The notes beneath the pieces were generated by a model. The model saw nothing but the letters and a program-made list of their open reading frames with translations. It was not told the origin of the DNA and searched no databases. A program made the position numbers and the translations under genes. A stretch of DNA of 64,000 bases, taken from the NCBI GenBank assembly GCA_014155875.1, contig JACEFZ010018320.1:671001-735000 (forward strand), given 5' to 3'. This stretch comes from Cepaea nemoralis (lineage: Eukaryota; Mollusca; Gastropoda; Stylommatophora; Helicidae). Positions 31,918 to 43,468 of this stretch are shown here, piece after piece (within the stretch, counting starts at the first letter, position 1; each line of letters begins with the position of its first letter).

Positions 31918-31992
<75 letters not shown>
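31918..31992. repeat. (CT)n microsatellite
   Basis: Perfect CT dinucleotide run of about 75 bp. Confidence 0.97.
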
Positions 31993-31994
<2 letters not shown>

Positions 31995-32015
31995 CCGTCT
32001 GTTGCTCTCTCATGA

Positions 32016-32085
32016 TCACTCGAACGAAAGAAAGAACCAACTTTATTTTCTTGACCGTTTGAAAATAAAGTTCGTTGATTCGCAC
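32016..32085. mobile_element. Back-to-back retroposon tails
   Basis: CGAACGAAAG, then CCAACTTTATTTTC, is followed by TTTGAAAATAAAGTTCG in the opposite orientation. Both are ends of the (TTCG)n-tailed short retroposon, forming a small palindrome. Confidence 0.5.
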
Positions 32086-32126
32086 ACGCTGTTGTTTTCT
32101 GTCTTCTTCTCTTTCTTGCTCTCTCT

Positions 32127-32332
32127 TTTTTTGCATATCCTTTACAGGACATCGCATTCAATAGCAGCATCTTTCAGCTGTCTGTTGATTTCTTGGCAAG
32201 ATTACGCTCAGTAGTTTGCCATTGCTTTATGAGCGGCCGGCTCAGTATCCCGAAACTCACCAGCGGGGGTCGAACCGCTCCCAGTTCTCTCCCGCTACGA
32301 GACAGCGTGATAAACGGGATTACGGAGAAAGT
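32127..32332 (-). mobile_element. tRNA-derived SINE copy with 11-bp TSD
   Basis: TTGCTCTCTCT flanks it at 32116-32126 and 32333-32343. The minus strand carries a tRNA-like GAACTGGGAGCGGTTCGACC head, GAGCCGGCCGCTCATAAAGC and GTCCTGTAAAGGATATGCAA, then A6. Confidence 0.92.
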
Positions 32333-32689
32333 TTGCTCTCTCTAACTATATATAAATATCGACCCCAAACCCTGGATCCCGTTCTTTAGGGTCAAATGGA
32401 CTTTTTCACGTGAAACATAAGCAAGAAGATAACACGTCGTAACATTAATTAATTAATTAATTAATTAATTCATTCATTCAATAGCATGTCCCTTGCAGAA
32501 CTTCGCTCCCGTAACAACCTTCCTGAAAACTTCTCGATCATAATCAAGATGTCCCGCGTCCGGTACACCCATCTGGAGATCATCAGCCACATCATACACC
32601 CATCTGGAGATCATCCGCCACATCTTACACCCATCTTCTTTGTGGCCTTCCTCTTCCTCTCTTCCCGGGCATAAACCCCTCCATTATTA

Positions 32690-33889
32690 TTCTCTCCAAA
32701 CTCTAATGACGTTTCAAGTGACCAACATATTTCAGTTTTCTTTGCTTTATCGTCTTTAGTAGCCAGCCCTCGTCAATATTCAGCTCTTGTTGAATGAGTG
32801 CGTTTAGTCTTTTTTGTATCCAAGATATTCTTAGAACCCGTCTATAACAATTGTATTCAAAGGCATGTATGCGCTGTTCAGCTTATTTAGTAAGTGTCCA
32901 GGTCTCACAGGCGTATGTTGCAACGGGAAAGATGCATGCTCTTATAAATCTAATATTTGTAGTTCTGCCTACCTCTCTCCACAATTTATTCATGTTAGGT
33001 TTTGAAGAGCAATAGATATTCATGTTTTAATTTCTTTCGTTGTGTCACAATTGTTGGTAATTATTGACCCAAAATATTCGAAATTTTCCACCACCTTCAA
33101 TTTTTCTCCATTAACATATATGTCTTTCTACATATTAGTTTTATCTGTATGCATTATCTTTGTTTTTGATATGTTAAGATTTAAGATGTGATTTTCACTG
33201 TTCTTTTGGGTTGAGGTTATATGCTGTTCTATACCATTCTGTGATGTTGATAGTAATACTGTATCATCAGCATATCGAATATCTGGTATGTCATGAAAAC
33301 CGATATTTAGGGCATCATATTGCTCCTTGATTATATCATCTCTGACATTTCTCATATTTTCGGCGTACAGGTTAAAAAAATAGGGGGACAGCACACAGCC
33401 CTGACGGACTCCTTGCTTGATGTCAAACCAATCTGATGCCTCGCCACCTGTTCTAACCGCAGCTTGTTGGTCTAGATCAGTGGTTCTCAACCGGTGGGGA
33501 GTTTTATGGTTTCCAGAGGAGGGGGGGGGGAAAATTAAGACCACAGATTGGCAGACTCAAACTGGCTTCAGGACCACACAAAACGCGATCATCGCCTTTC
33601 TTGAATTATGTGTGAGCGTGTATGTGTGTGTAAAGGGAGGAGGGGATAACATTTTGAAAAGGGGGAATGGCATTCTGAACAAAGGGTGCATGGGCCAAAA
33701 AAAGATTGAGAACCACTGGTCTAGATAGAGCATTTTTATGAGTTGTACTACATGTTATGGAAAGCCCATATTCCCCATGATGTGCCAAAGTTCCTGATGT
33801 TGTACATAGCCAAATGCCTTTGAATAATCCACAAATGATGTTTACATTAAATTATCTGCACTTCTCTATTATTAAATGTCTATTGACTA
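32690..33889 (-). pseudogene. RTE-clade LINE remnant, RT palm
   Basis: The minus strand reads FVDYSKAFGYVQHQELW, then DQQAAVRTGGEASDWFDIKQ, GVRQGCVLSPYFFNLYAENM, DIRYADDTVLLSTSQNGIEQ and LNLNISKTKIM. These are RT motifs of the RTE/BovB type, with the YADD box present. Downstream the frame decays (YVNGEKLKVVENFEYFGSII). A hAT MITE splits it at 33478-33718. Confidence 0.88.
33478..33718. mobile_element. hAT-type MITE, 241 bp, 8-bp TSD
   Basis: The ends CAGTGGTTCTCAACC and GATTGAGAACCACTG are inverted repeats typical of hAT transposons. GTCTAGAT is duplicated at 33470-33477 and 33719-33726, matching the nTCTAGAn preference of many hAT elements. It carries no coding sequence and sits inside the RTE copy. 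Confidence 0.95.
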
Positions 33890-34143
33890 TGTGCCGGCTT
33901 CCTGGTCTAGAGGTTAGCGACTTTTCTCCGTAATCTCGTATACTCTCGTAAGAGACGTGACGACGGTGAGAATCAGCAGTGGTTCGAATCGCATAGGTAG
34001 CTTAGGGGTATGTGAGCCGGCCGCTCAGAAAGTAATGGCAAACTACTGAGCGTAATCTTGCCAAGAAATCAACAATCAGCTGAAAGATGCTGATGTTGAC
34101 AGCGATGTCCTGTAAAGGATATGCAAACAATTATTATTATTCT
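33890..34143 (+). mobile_element. tRNA-derived SINE copy with 9-bp TSD
   Basis: TATTGACTA flanks it at 33881-33889 and 34144-34152. It has an A box (TGGTCTAGAGG), a B box (GGTTCGAATCG), the body GAGCCGGCCGCTCAGAAAGT and GTCCTGTAAAGGATATGCAA with an ATT-rich tail. This is the best-preserved head in the window. Confidence 0.95.
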
Positions 34144-34250
34144 TATTGACTACTAGCTGACCCGGCCCGGCTTCGCCCAGACCCTGGTGGGGAGCATCTC
34201 ATTTAATTCATATAAGTAGTCATATAAGTTCTCGTTCCCGTTACCGACTA

Positions 34251-34301
<51 letters not shown>

Positions 34302-34489
34302 GACCCGGCCCGTCTTCGCCCAGACCCTGATGGGGAGAATCTCATTTAATTAATATAAGTAGTCATATAAGTTCCCGTTCCGACTATCTATCTGTCTGTC
34401 TGTCTGACCCGGCACGGCATCGCCCAACTCCTGGTGGGGAGAATCTCATTTAATTCATATAAGTAGTCATATAAGTTCCCGTTCCCGAC

Positions 34490-34634
<145 letters not shown>

Positions 34635-34749
34635 GTCTGTCTGACCCGGCCCAGCCCATGGTGGAGAGCATCTCATTTAAATTATATAAGTAGTCATATA
34701 AGATCCCGTTCCCGACTATCTGTCTGACTGTCTGTCTGTCTTGGGTAAA

Positions 34750-34955
34750 TGGAGGAGGGAGGAGGAAGAGGGAGGTGGAGGAGGGAATAGGAGGGAGGAG
34801 GAGGGAGGAGACAGGAGGAGTAGGGAGGAATAGGAGGGAGGAGGAGGGATTAGGAGGAGGTGGGAGGAGTAGTGTGGAGGAGGAGGCGAGGAGGAGGGAG
34901 AAGGAGGGAGGAGGAGAACTCAGGAGGAGAAGGGATCAGGAGGAGGAGAGGGAAC
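34750..34955. repeat. GGA-rich polypurine tract, first block
   Basis: The plus strand is nearly all G and A (GGAGGAGGGAGG-type). It ends at a (GAAC)n-tailed short retroposon fragment, 34955-35060. Confidence 0.95.
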
Positions 34956-35277
34956 GAACGAACGAACGAACAAACTTTATTTTCAAAGGGTTAACATTCT
35001 GCCCTTCTATCACTCTCTTCCATACATTATTTCATTCACACATCATTCAAGGCTAACAGAGAACAGCAACAATATAAAACTTATGCATTATAAAATCATT
35101 GGCAAAATGCGAACATCAAAACTACACGACACAGTAAAATTAGATAATGGTCAGACACTTATTAGCCATGTGGAATATACTGGCCTACCAAAAGGGGACT
35201 GACTGTTATACTAGGGTTTTGTTATTATTATTATTATCACTATTATTATGGGGGAAGGTAATCCGTACTGAGATAGT

Positions 35278-37030
35278 GTTCGAGGGAGGAGGAGGGAGGA
35301 GGAGGGAGGAGGAGGAGAGAGTAGGAGGAGGGAGGAGGCGGAGGGAAAAGGAAGAGAGAGGAGGAAGAGGGAGAAGGAGGAGAGAGAAGGAGGAGAAGGA
35401 GGGGGAGGAGGAGGAGGGAGGAGGAGGAATGTGAAGGGAGGAGGGAGGAGGTAGAAGGAGGAGGAGGAGGAGGGAGGCGGAGAGAGGAGGAAGAGGGAGG
35501 AAGAGGGAGGAGGAGGAATGTGAAGGGAGGAGGAGGGAGGAGGTAGAGGGAGGAGGAGGAGGTAGAGGGAGGAGGAGGGAGGAGGCGGAGAGGGAGGAGG
35601 GGGAGGAGGGAGGAGGAGGAGGAGGGAGGAGGAGTGATGAGCAGGAGGGAGGAGGAGAGAGGAGGAGGAGAGAGGAGGAGGAGGGAGGAGGAGGAGGGAG
35701 GAGGAGGAAGAGGGAGGAGGAAGAATGTGAAGGGAGGAGGAGGGAGGAGGTAGAGGGAGGAGGAGGGAGGAGGAGGAGTGAGGAGTAGGAGAGGGAGGAG
35801 GAGGAAGGAGGAGGGGGAGGAGGGAGGAGGAGGAGGAAGGAGGAAGAAGGAGGAGGGGGGAGAAGGAGGGATGAGGAGGAGGAGGGAGGAGGAGGAAGAG
35901 GGAGGAGGAGGAATGTGAAGGGAGGAGGAGGTAGAGGGAGGAGGAGGGAGGAGGAGGGATGAGGAGGAGGAAGAGGGAGGAGGAGGAATGTGAAGGGAGG
36001 AGGAGGGAGGAGGTAGAGGGAGGAGGAGGAGTGAGGAGGAGGAGAGGGAGGAGGAGGGAGGAGGAGGAAGGAGGAGGGGGAGGAGGGAGGAGGAGGGAGG
36101 AAGAAGAAGGAGGAGGGAGAAGGAGGGATGAGGAGGACGGAGGAGGAGGAAGAGGGAGGAGGAGGAATGTGAAGGGAGGAGGATGGATAGGGAGGAGGGG
36201 AAGAGGAAGAGGGTAGGAGGAAGAGTGGAGAGGAGGAGGGAGGATGTAGAGGGAGGAGGAGGGAGGAAAAGAGAGGAGGGAGGAGGAGAGAGGAGGAGGA
36301 GGGAGGAGGTAGGAGGAGGAGGAAGAGGGAGGAGGAGGGAGGAGAAGGAAGGAGGAGGAAGAAGGAGGAGGAAGAGGGAGGAGGAGGATGGAGGAGGGTG
36401 AGGGAGGAAGAGGGAGGAGGAGGAAGTAGGAAGAGGGAGGAGGAGGATGGAGGAGGGAGAGGGAGGAGGGGAAGAGGAAGAGGGTAGGAGGAGGAGGGGA
36501 GAGGAGGAGAAGGAGGGAGGAGGAGGGGATAGGAGGAGGGAGGAGGCAGAGGGAGAAGAAGGAAGGAGGAGGAGGAAGGAGGGAGAATGAGGAGGGGAGG
36601 AAGGAAAGGGAGGTGGAAGAGGAGGTAGAGGGAGGAGGAGGAGGAAGGAAAGGGAGGAGGAAGAGGAGGAGAAGGGAGGAGGAGGTAGAGGGAGGAGGTA
36701 GAGGGAGGAGGAGGGAGGAGGTAGGAGGAGGAGGAAGAGGGAAGAGGGAGAAGAAGGGAGAAGGAGGAGTGAGGATGATGAGGGAGAAGGAGGCAGGAGG
36801 AGGAGGAGGGAGGCAGGAGGAGGAGGAGGGAGAGGGAGGAGGAGGGAAGATGAGGGAGGAGGGGGAGGAGGCGGAGGGAGTAGGAGGGAGGAGGATGGAG
36901 GAGGAGGGGGAGAGGAAGAGGGAGAAGGAAGAGGGAGAAGGAGGAGGGAGTCGGGAGAGGGATGAGAGGGAGGAAGAAGAGGAGGAGGGTGGAGGGAGGA
37001 GGTAGAGGGAGGAGAAGAGAGGAGGAGAGA
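35278..37030. repeat. GGA-rich polypurine tract, about 1.75 kb
   Basis: The plus strand is G/A with sparse T and C, built from GGAGGAGGGAGGAGGAGG words, with higher-order blocks carrying GAATGTGAAGGGAGGAGG about every 90-240 bp. It produces 597- and 614-codon minus-strand Ser/Pro/Leu frames that are not genes. Confidence 0.97.
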
Positions 37031-37129
37031 GTTCGCCATTCCGAATTCATACTCGTCTAGTTCTTCCCTTCTACACGACTGTAGATAACTTCCTTACACA
37101 TAAAAAGATGAATTGTTATTGATATTGCC

Positions 37130-37235
37130 GTGGCATGGAGGAATATCAGCAGCAGAGTTGTTCCAAAAAACCAAAGACTGAGATCTACGGAGAGCCATGA
37201 ACGCCTACGCCAGCCGGCACGGCACTTGATGATGA
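37130..37235 (+). pseudogene. RTE-clade C-terminal scrap
   Basis: The frame reads RRAMNAYASRHGT-stop followed by GATGATGATG, as at other RTE ends in the window. Confidence 0.65.
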
Positions 37236-37879
37236 TGATTGCCATGTGACGATTCTGTGTAGTCACGTCATTTTCTTCCCTTTCCCTAGCGTTTTGGTTC
37301 GGGGATTCTTTCATCATCATCATCATATATTTACGTACGTATTTTGGGAGGGGGAGGAGGGAGGAGGAGGAAGAAGAAAAAAAAACTATGACAGTTGACA
37401 GCTCTGGAATGAAAGGAAGGCGTGTAGAAAATTTCATCTCAATCGGATGGGCCGTTCGCGAACAAATAAAGGACATACATATTTACATACATACATATAT
37501 ACATATTTACATACATACACTTTGTTTTATAAATATAGATGTGATCTCTTGTTCCTCTTCCTTGTCTTAATCTAGCTTTAACCAGTTTAATCTCTTCTTC
37601 CATTTTTTCTTACGATGTCTTCCCATTATAATTTTCAGTATAATTTCACTTGCATGACTGATCAGGGCAACAGTTCTTAAGTTGGTGCATAATCAATCAA
37701 TCATGTGCCATGCCGGAAAGCGTGGGCGGTCATGACTCGCCATTTCACTCGATCACCAGAGTCGTGGATCAGCTCAGTGTTCCTGTCTCGACCATGCCTT
37801 GTGACCAAGCCATCCAGGTATTTACTTCTCGGTCTTCCCCTTGGTCTGTTCCCTTCGATCTTGCCAGTTGTCACTAAGT

Positions 37880-37892
37880 TCTCCAATCCATT
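37880..37892. repeat. Target-site duplication, left copy
   Basis: TCTCCAATCCATT is identical to 41857-41869 and bounds the LINE at 37893-41856. Confidence 0.95.
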
Positions 37893-40800
37893 GGCACCTT
37901 GCCGTCTTGACAGACGATAGTTTGTGCTCTAAAAAGGCATAATAACTTTTAACTATGGCGGTAGCGAGTGTGACTGATAAGGCCAATTTGCGCTGTAAAT
38001 GTCCGTTCACAGTGGGTGCATGCGAACACGTGGTCATTTCCACCATCATGCACCATCTTACGTCTCAAACGCTTGGTGTGTGACTTTTCTGCAATAATTT
38101 TCTCCTTTGACTTTATTCCATTTCTGATATTTGCCCTCCATGCAACACGTTCAGCGGCGACTTGCTCCCAATGTGCATTATCAATGCCTGTATCAATCAT
38201 GTCCCGCTTACACACATCTTTGTATCGTAGTAGAGGCCGACCCTGAGATCTCTTACCCATCTGTAATTCACCAAAAAAGATATCCTTTGGTATTCTACCA
38301 TCATCCATCCTCCTAAGATGTCCTATCCATCTAAGTCTACGAAGACTGAGCATGGAATAAACTGTCACACAACCTGATCTTTCCAATACTTCAGTATTTG
38401 TGATTTTGTCTTGCCACTTAATACCAAGAATTCTTCGCAGACACCGCATATGAAAGCTGTTTAAATTGTTCTCTTGGTGTGAGTAAGTTGTCCAGGTTTC
38501 ACTGCCATAGAGAAGAGTACTAAGGACACAGGCTTGATAGACAAGGACTTTTGTTTTGGCAGTAAGCTTCCTGTTCTCCCAGACTCTTTTTCTTAACCTG
38601 TTCATTGTTGTTGCTGCCTTACCAATCCGGGTGTTGATTTCCTGATCTAGGGATAATTTGCTATTTACCACTGATCCTAGATATGTAAAATGGTCTACTA
38701 TCTCTAGTTCGGCGTCGTCAATAAAGATTGATGGTACCTCATGTGCACCTTGTGACATAATCTGTGTCTTCTTTTTGCTAATTGTTAAACCAAATTCAGA
38801 ACAAGCATTGGAGAATGCAGATAGTAGACATTGCAATTCTTCCTCAGAGTGGGTCGTAACTGCAGCATCATCTGCAAAAAGCAACTCTCTGATCAGTACC
38901 CTCCTAATTTTGGTCTTAGCCTTCAATCTCTGAGCATTGTAGAGGCCGCCATCTGAGCGTGAGTGAATGTATATACCACCATCCTGATCACGAAATGCAT
39001 ATTTCAGTAGAAGTGAAAAGTATATTCCAAAGAGGGTGGGAGCTAGTACACAACCTTGCTTAACTCCACTCTTGATTTCAAATTCTTCAGAAGTTGCACC
39101 ATCAAACTTGATTATACCCTTCATGCCTGTGTGGAACGATTCCACAATGGACAGAAGAGTTGGTGGGCAGCCAATCTTCTTTAGTGCCTTGAACAGACCC
39201 TCACGACTGACCAAATCAAATGCCTTTGTGAGGTCGATGAAGGCAATAAACAGTGGTTGATTCTGTTCACGGCATTTTTCTTGCATTTGTCGCAATGAGA
39301 ATATCATATCAGTGGTAGACCGGTTCTGTCGAAAGCCACACTGTGATTCGGGGTAGACTTGATCTCCTAAGACTTGAAGTCTGCGCAGAACAATTCTGGC
39401 AAATACTTTTCCAACAATACACAGAAGTGAGATACCCCTATAGTTGTTACAGTCGCTCCGATCGCCCTTGTTCTTGTACAGCGTTATGATGTTTGAATCT
39501 TTGAAATCCTGTGGGACTTGTCCTTCACGCCAGCATAGCTCTATTAGCTGGTGGATCTGTAGAGTGAGTGTGTCTTGCCCACTCCTGATAACCTCTATTG
39601 GAATCCCATCCTTACCTGGAGCCTTGCCAGATGCAAGTTCATTTATAGCACACTTAACTTCTGTTATGGTGGGAAGTGTGTCCAGGTGGTCAAGAGTTGG
39701 TAGAGCCTCTATGGCGTTAAGGGCATCATCCGCTAGTTTGGTCTCACTTGAGTAAAGCTCCAAATAGTGCTCTACCCATCTGTCCATCTGCTGTTTCTTA
39801 TCAGTGATGACTTCTCCAGTCAAGGTTTTCAGCGGTGCACTTCTTTTGATCACTGGACCACAGGCTTTCTTTATTCCTTCATACATGCTTCTTATGTCTC
39901 CCTTATCACTTGCGATTTGAATGGACTCACATAACTTGATCCAATAATCATTTGCACACTGCCTGGCAGCCTTTTGCACATCCTTCCTAGCTTGCCTTAG
40001 CTCACTCAGAGTGTTACGCGTTGGTCTTTCCTTGTTTCTTAAGAGAGCTTTCTTCTTCTTATCAATCAAGGGCTGCAGAGTCTCACTGTTGGCCGCAAAC
40101 CAGTCCTGCCTCTTATGATCCACAGTGCCATAAACCCCTACGGCAGTTTTATAAAGAGTTTCCTTAATTTGACCCCACTTTTCATTTACTGTACAATTTT
40201 CTGGTGTATCAGTGAAAGCGTCTTCAAGTTGCTGTTGAAACTGAAAGCACTTTTCAGGATCATGAGTGTTAATAATATTAATCCTGGGGCTAGATTTGTG
40301 TTTAGCTGTGTAGATTCTCTTTGGTCTCAGTCTAACTCTTGCAACAACCAAAGAATGATCTGTATCACAGTCAGCACTGTGGTAACTACGAGTCAATGAT
40401 ATATGGTTCAGATGTTGTCTCCGTGTGATGATGAAGTCAAGCTGGTGCCAATGGCCGGATCTTGGATGTTTCCATGTGACCTTATGCATCTCTTTTGTTT
40501 TAAAAAAAGAGTTTGTAATACATAGGTCATTACTGGTGCAATGCTCCAGCAGCCTTTGCCCATTTTCATTCATGCGACCGATGTTGTATTTTCCAAGGCA
40601 CACTGGCCATGAACGCGAGTCCTTGCCCACACGAGCATTGAAATCACCGAGCATATAAATGTAGTCAGATTTTGGAACTGCCTTGATCACGGAGTCTAAC
40701 TCCTCATAGAACAAATCCTTCACATCATCAGAGGAATCGAGTGTCGGTGCATATGCAGTAATAATGGTGGCAAACCCACAAGAGGTTGCCAAGCGCAGGG

Positions 40801-41856
40801 ATAATAGTCTTTCATTTCCTCCTGCTGGAATTTCAATCATTCCCAGTAGCGAATTCTTTACTGCAAAGCCCACACCGTGTTGCCTTTTTTCTGCCTGCCC
40901 TCTACCCTTCCAGAAAAAGGTGTAGTTGTTTTCCCTGAGTGACCCTTCCTCAGCGAGGCGAGTCTCCTGCAGGCCAGCAATATCAATGTTAAGACGATTG
41001 AGTTCGGCATCAATCACAGCCGTTTTTCTCACATCGTCAATATTGGTCAAGTCAGTGGAAAATCCTGGACACATGGTTCTCACGTTCCAGGTTGCAAGCC
41101 GTAGCTTGAGGTTTCTATTTTTATTTTTGTTTGTACCTGGTGCATTGGTTTAACAGCCTGCGATTCAGATTTTGTCCTAGCCCCAAGCACCCATTGAAGC
41201 AGGCAGGCTGTGGCGGATCAGCACCCAATTGGCTGGGGGCTGCCCAGCTTGAGGCGGGCGGTGGCTGATCAGTGACACCTATAGGTGTCTCCCACCGTCA
41301 GAGGCAACGCGTGGCGCCCCATGTCTACGCCAACTGACAAGGACTTATAACCCGTAACAGTTGCCTCTCGCTTTGATTCCGAGACCAGTTAAGACCAGGG
41401 ATGGAGTTATTGCCTCTCCATAGCACAAAGCCTGGGCTAAAATATAGAGATCATGTGTTGCCCATGCAGCATGATCCCTCTCTCGGCCTGCCTAGTTCAC
41501 TCCAGAGGAAAGGTAACACCCCTACATCTGGAACAAGACAAGCTGCAGAAGCTGCCGGATCAGCAAAGCAATGCTCTAACTGTCCGCCTGTCGGAGCTTC
41601 GATCCTAGACCAGTCGCCAACCAAGGCTTAGGGCCTGGTCTGCCCTGCCATGACAATTTTGTCTTTAGCTTGCATTTCCTCGCACCAGGGTAAGGCTTGT
41701 ACCCTCCCAATTGCGCTCTTCCGCCCGAAGCCGTTGGCACAATGTGGGGTGTCGGGTTTGGTAAGCGCCGCCCAACGTTCGGCGCTAACAGAAACCAGGT
41801 AGTACCGTCTACTGTTATACGGTAGCTCAGTCATATCTGACTAAGACCTGACTGAC
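37893..41856 (-). mobile_element. Near-intact LINE with C2H2-finger ORF, 3.96 kb
   Basis: An exact 13-bp TSD flanks a 5' leader of about 0.7 kb (41150-41856), a single long ORF and a 3' end of about 55 bp without a long A tail. The perfect TSD and open frame indicate a recent insertion. The target was the RTE copy at 37690-42155. Confidence 0.93.
37949..41083 (-). CDS. LINE ORF: AP-endonuclease, reverse transcriptase, C2H2 finger
   Basis: This is the replication protein of a non-LTR retrotransposon: it nicks the target and copies element RNA at the nick. The 1044-codon frame is uninterrupted. Endonuclease: LQETRL (38-43), YAPT (111-114), LGDFNARVG (145-153), DTDHSLV (240-246). Reverse transcriptase: GKAPGKDGIP (487-495), FIDLTKAFDLV (615-625), VKQGCVLAPTLF (674-685) and the catalytic FADD (736-739). 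The end carries a C2H2 finger (C1022, C1025, H1038, H1043). The first codon given is GTG; the first ATG is codon 4. The open frame extends upstream to a TAA at 41150-41152 and includes RLATWNVRTM, so the endonuclease Asn lies before any in-frame ATG. The true start is therefore unclear: non-ATG, or 5' damage. The clade is unassigned (RTE- or CR1-like). Confidence 0.92.
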   Translation of the reverse strand: MRTMCPGFSTDLTNIDDVRKTAVIDAELNRLNIDIAGLQETRLAEEGSLRENNYTFFWKGRGQAEKRQHGVGFAVKNSLLGMIEIPAGGNERLLSLRLATSCGFATIITAYAPTLDSSDDVKDLFYEELDSVIKAVPKSDYIYMLGDFNARVGKDSRSWPVCLGKYNIGRMNENGQRLLEHCTSNDLCITNSFFKTKEMHKVTWKHPRSGHWHQLDFIITRRQHLNHISLTRSYHSADCDTDHSLVVARVRLRPKRIYTAKHKSSPRINIINTHDPEKCFQFQQQLEDAFTDTPENCTVNEKWGQIKETLYKTAVGVYGTVDHKRQDWFAANSETLQPLIDKKKKALLRNKERPTRNTLSELRQARKDVQKAARQCANDYWIKLCESIQIASDKGDIRSMYEGIKKACGPVIKRSAPLKTLTGEVITDKKQQMDRWVEHYLELYSSETKLADDALNAIEALPTLDHLDTLPTITEVKCAINELASGKAPGKDGIPIEVIRSGQDTLTLQIHQLIELCWREGQVPQDFKDSNIITLYKNKGDRSDCNNYRGISLLCIVGKVFARIVLRRLQVLGDQVYPESQCGFRQNRSTTDMIFSLRQMQEKCREQNQPLFIAFIDLTKAFDLVSREGLFKALKKIGCPPTLLSIVESFHTGMKGIIKFDGATSEEFEIKSGVKQGCVLAPTLFGIYFSLLLKYAFRDQDGGIYIHSRSDGGLYNAQRLKAKTKIRRVLIRELLFADDAAVTTHSEEELQCLLSAFSNACSEFGLTISKKKTQIMSQGAHEVPSIFIDDAELEIVDHFTYLGSVVNSKLSLDQEINTRIGKAATTMNRLRKRVWENRKLTAKTKVLVYQACVLSTLLYGSETWTTYSHQENNLNSFHMRCLRRILGIKWQDKITNTEVLERSGCVTVYSMLSLRRLRWIGHLRRMDDGRIPKDIFFGELQMGKRSQGRPLLRYKDVCKRDMIDTGIDNAHWEQVAAERVAWRANIRNGIKSKEKIIAEKSHTKRLRRKMVHDGGNDHVFACTHCERTFTAQIGLISHTRYRHS

Positions 41857-41869
41857 TCTCCAATCCATT
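41857..41869. repeat. Target-site duplication, right copy
   Basis: TCTCCAATCCATT, partner of 37880-37892. Confidence 0.95.
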
Positions 41870-42159
41870 TCTTCTCATAACATGTCCAAAAAATTTTGAC
41901 TGTCTACGTCTAATTTCTCTAATCAATTTACGAGTTTCATTTTTCTCCTGCAGTACTTGGTCATTGGTTTTTCTGTCTGTCCATGGTACTCTTTGCATTT
42001 TCCTCAGAAACCACATTTCTGCAGCCATCAGATGTATTTCAGATTGACTGCTTATTGTCCAAATTTCACACCCGTACATAAGAACAGGCTCTATGTAGAA
42101 CCTCAACACTCTTTTTCTCGTTTCAGTTGGTCAGTATGTTTTTCATCTTGCTAAAGGCA

Positions 42160-43070
42160 TAACATAGTAACAATACATAGTAATACACCTAGTAACAACT
42201 ACATAGTAATACACCTAGTAACAACTACATAGTAATACACCTAGTAACAACTACATAGTAATACACCTAGTAACAACTACATTGTAATACACCTAGTAAC
42301 AACTACATTGTAATACACCTAGTAACAACTACATAGTAATACACCTAGTAATAACTACATAGTAATACACCTAGTAACAACTACATAGAAATACACCTAG
42401 TAACAACTACATTGTAATACACCTAGTAATAACTACATAGACATTCACCTAGTAACAATACATAGAAATACAAGTAGTAACAACTACATAGAAATACATC
42501 TAATAATAACGACATAGAAATACACCTAGTAACAACTACATAGTAATACACCTAGTAACAACTACATAGTAATACACCTAGTAACAACTACATAGTAATA
42601 CACCTAGTAACAACTACATAGAAATACATCTAATAATAACGACATAGAAATACACCTAGTAACAACTACATAGAAATACACCTAGTAACAACTACATAGT
42701 AATACACCTAGTAACAACTACATAGTAATACACCTAGTAACAACTACATAGAAATACACCTAGTAACAACTACATAGAAATACACCTAGTAACAACTACA
42801 TAGAAATACAAGTAGTAACAACTACATAGTAATACACCTAGTAACAACTACATAGTAATACACCTAGTAACAACTACATAGAAATACACCTAGTAACAAC
42901 TACATTGTAATACACCTAGTAATAACTACATAGACATTCACCTAGTAACAATACATAGAAATACAAGTAGTAACAACTACATAGAAATACATCTAATAAT
43001 AACTACATAGAAATACACCTAGTAATAATTACATAGAAATACACATAGTGACAGCTACATAGAAATACAA
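42160..43070. repeat. 26-bp minisatellite, about 34 copies
   Basis: The unit is CACCTAGTAACAACTACATA plus GTAATA. A block at 42350-42520 recurs at 42830-43000, so segments were duplicated on top of the unit. It begins at the edge of the old RTE copy. Confidence 0.96.
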
Positions 43071-43468
43071 GCTCTGTGGAAGAATACAGGCTAGGGAGGG
43101 GGTAAGAAAAACCGCTCACCAGCAACTCGCTTCAGTTGCCATCGCCTACAGTTGACAATACATGGCCCAGGTCTGCTTCGTTCTCAAGACCTTGACCCAG
43201 TCTACACGACCTGGCCGCCGAGAGAGAGATTAAGAGATGAAACCTCTTAGCGCCTGTTTGCAAATCTCCTGGTGTGGCGTCCTCTCGACTGGTCTGCGTT
43301 CATGGCCAGGAATGTCCGTTGGCTTCTTTCATGGTCCGGTCAATTGAACGCCTCAATCATTATTGATGGATGCCGTTTGTTGTGTCCACCCGCCGCCCGC
43401 CAGTTCATTGTAATCGTCTGAGGCGAATATATCTTCTCTTCTCTCCCCCCTCCCCCTAACATTATTGT
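43071..43468. other. No gene seen
   Basis: Mixed sequence between two minisatellites, with no recognisable domain or repeat. Confidence 0.5.

Larger units (their letters stand above)
37690..42155 (-). pseudogene. Old RTE-clade LINE copy, split by a younger LINE
   Basis: Minus strand: upstream half 41870-42155 reads YAFSKMKNILTN, then EPVLMYGCEIWTISSQSE, RKMQRVPWTDRKTNDQVLQE and IREIRRRQSKFFGHVMRRN. The downstream half 37690-37892 reads LVTTGKIEGNRPRGRPRSKY, then ELIHDSGDRVKWRVMTAHAF and RHGT-stop. The two halves join without loss when the LINE at 37893-41856 and one TSD are removed. Confidence 0.9.

Noticed and set aside
33890..34143. Functional tRNA gene
   Set aside because: The A and B boxes belong to a SINE head. 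No cloverleaf or anticodon arm could be formed, and the body, tail and TSD are those of a retroposon.
35206..37050. Two ORFs of 614 and 597 codons, Ser/Pro/Leu-rich, minus strand
   Set aside because: They are read-throughs of the GGA-rich polypurine tract, where stop codons are rare in any frame. There is no domain and no complexity.
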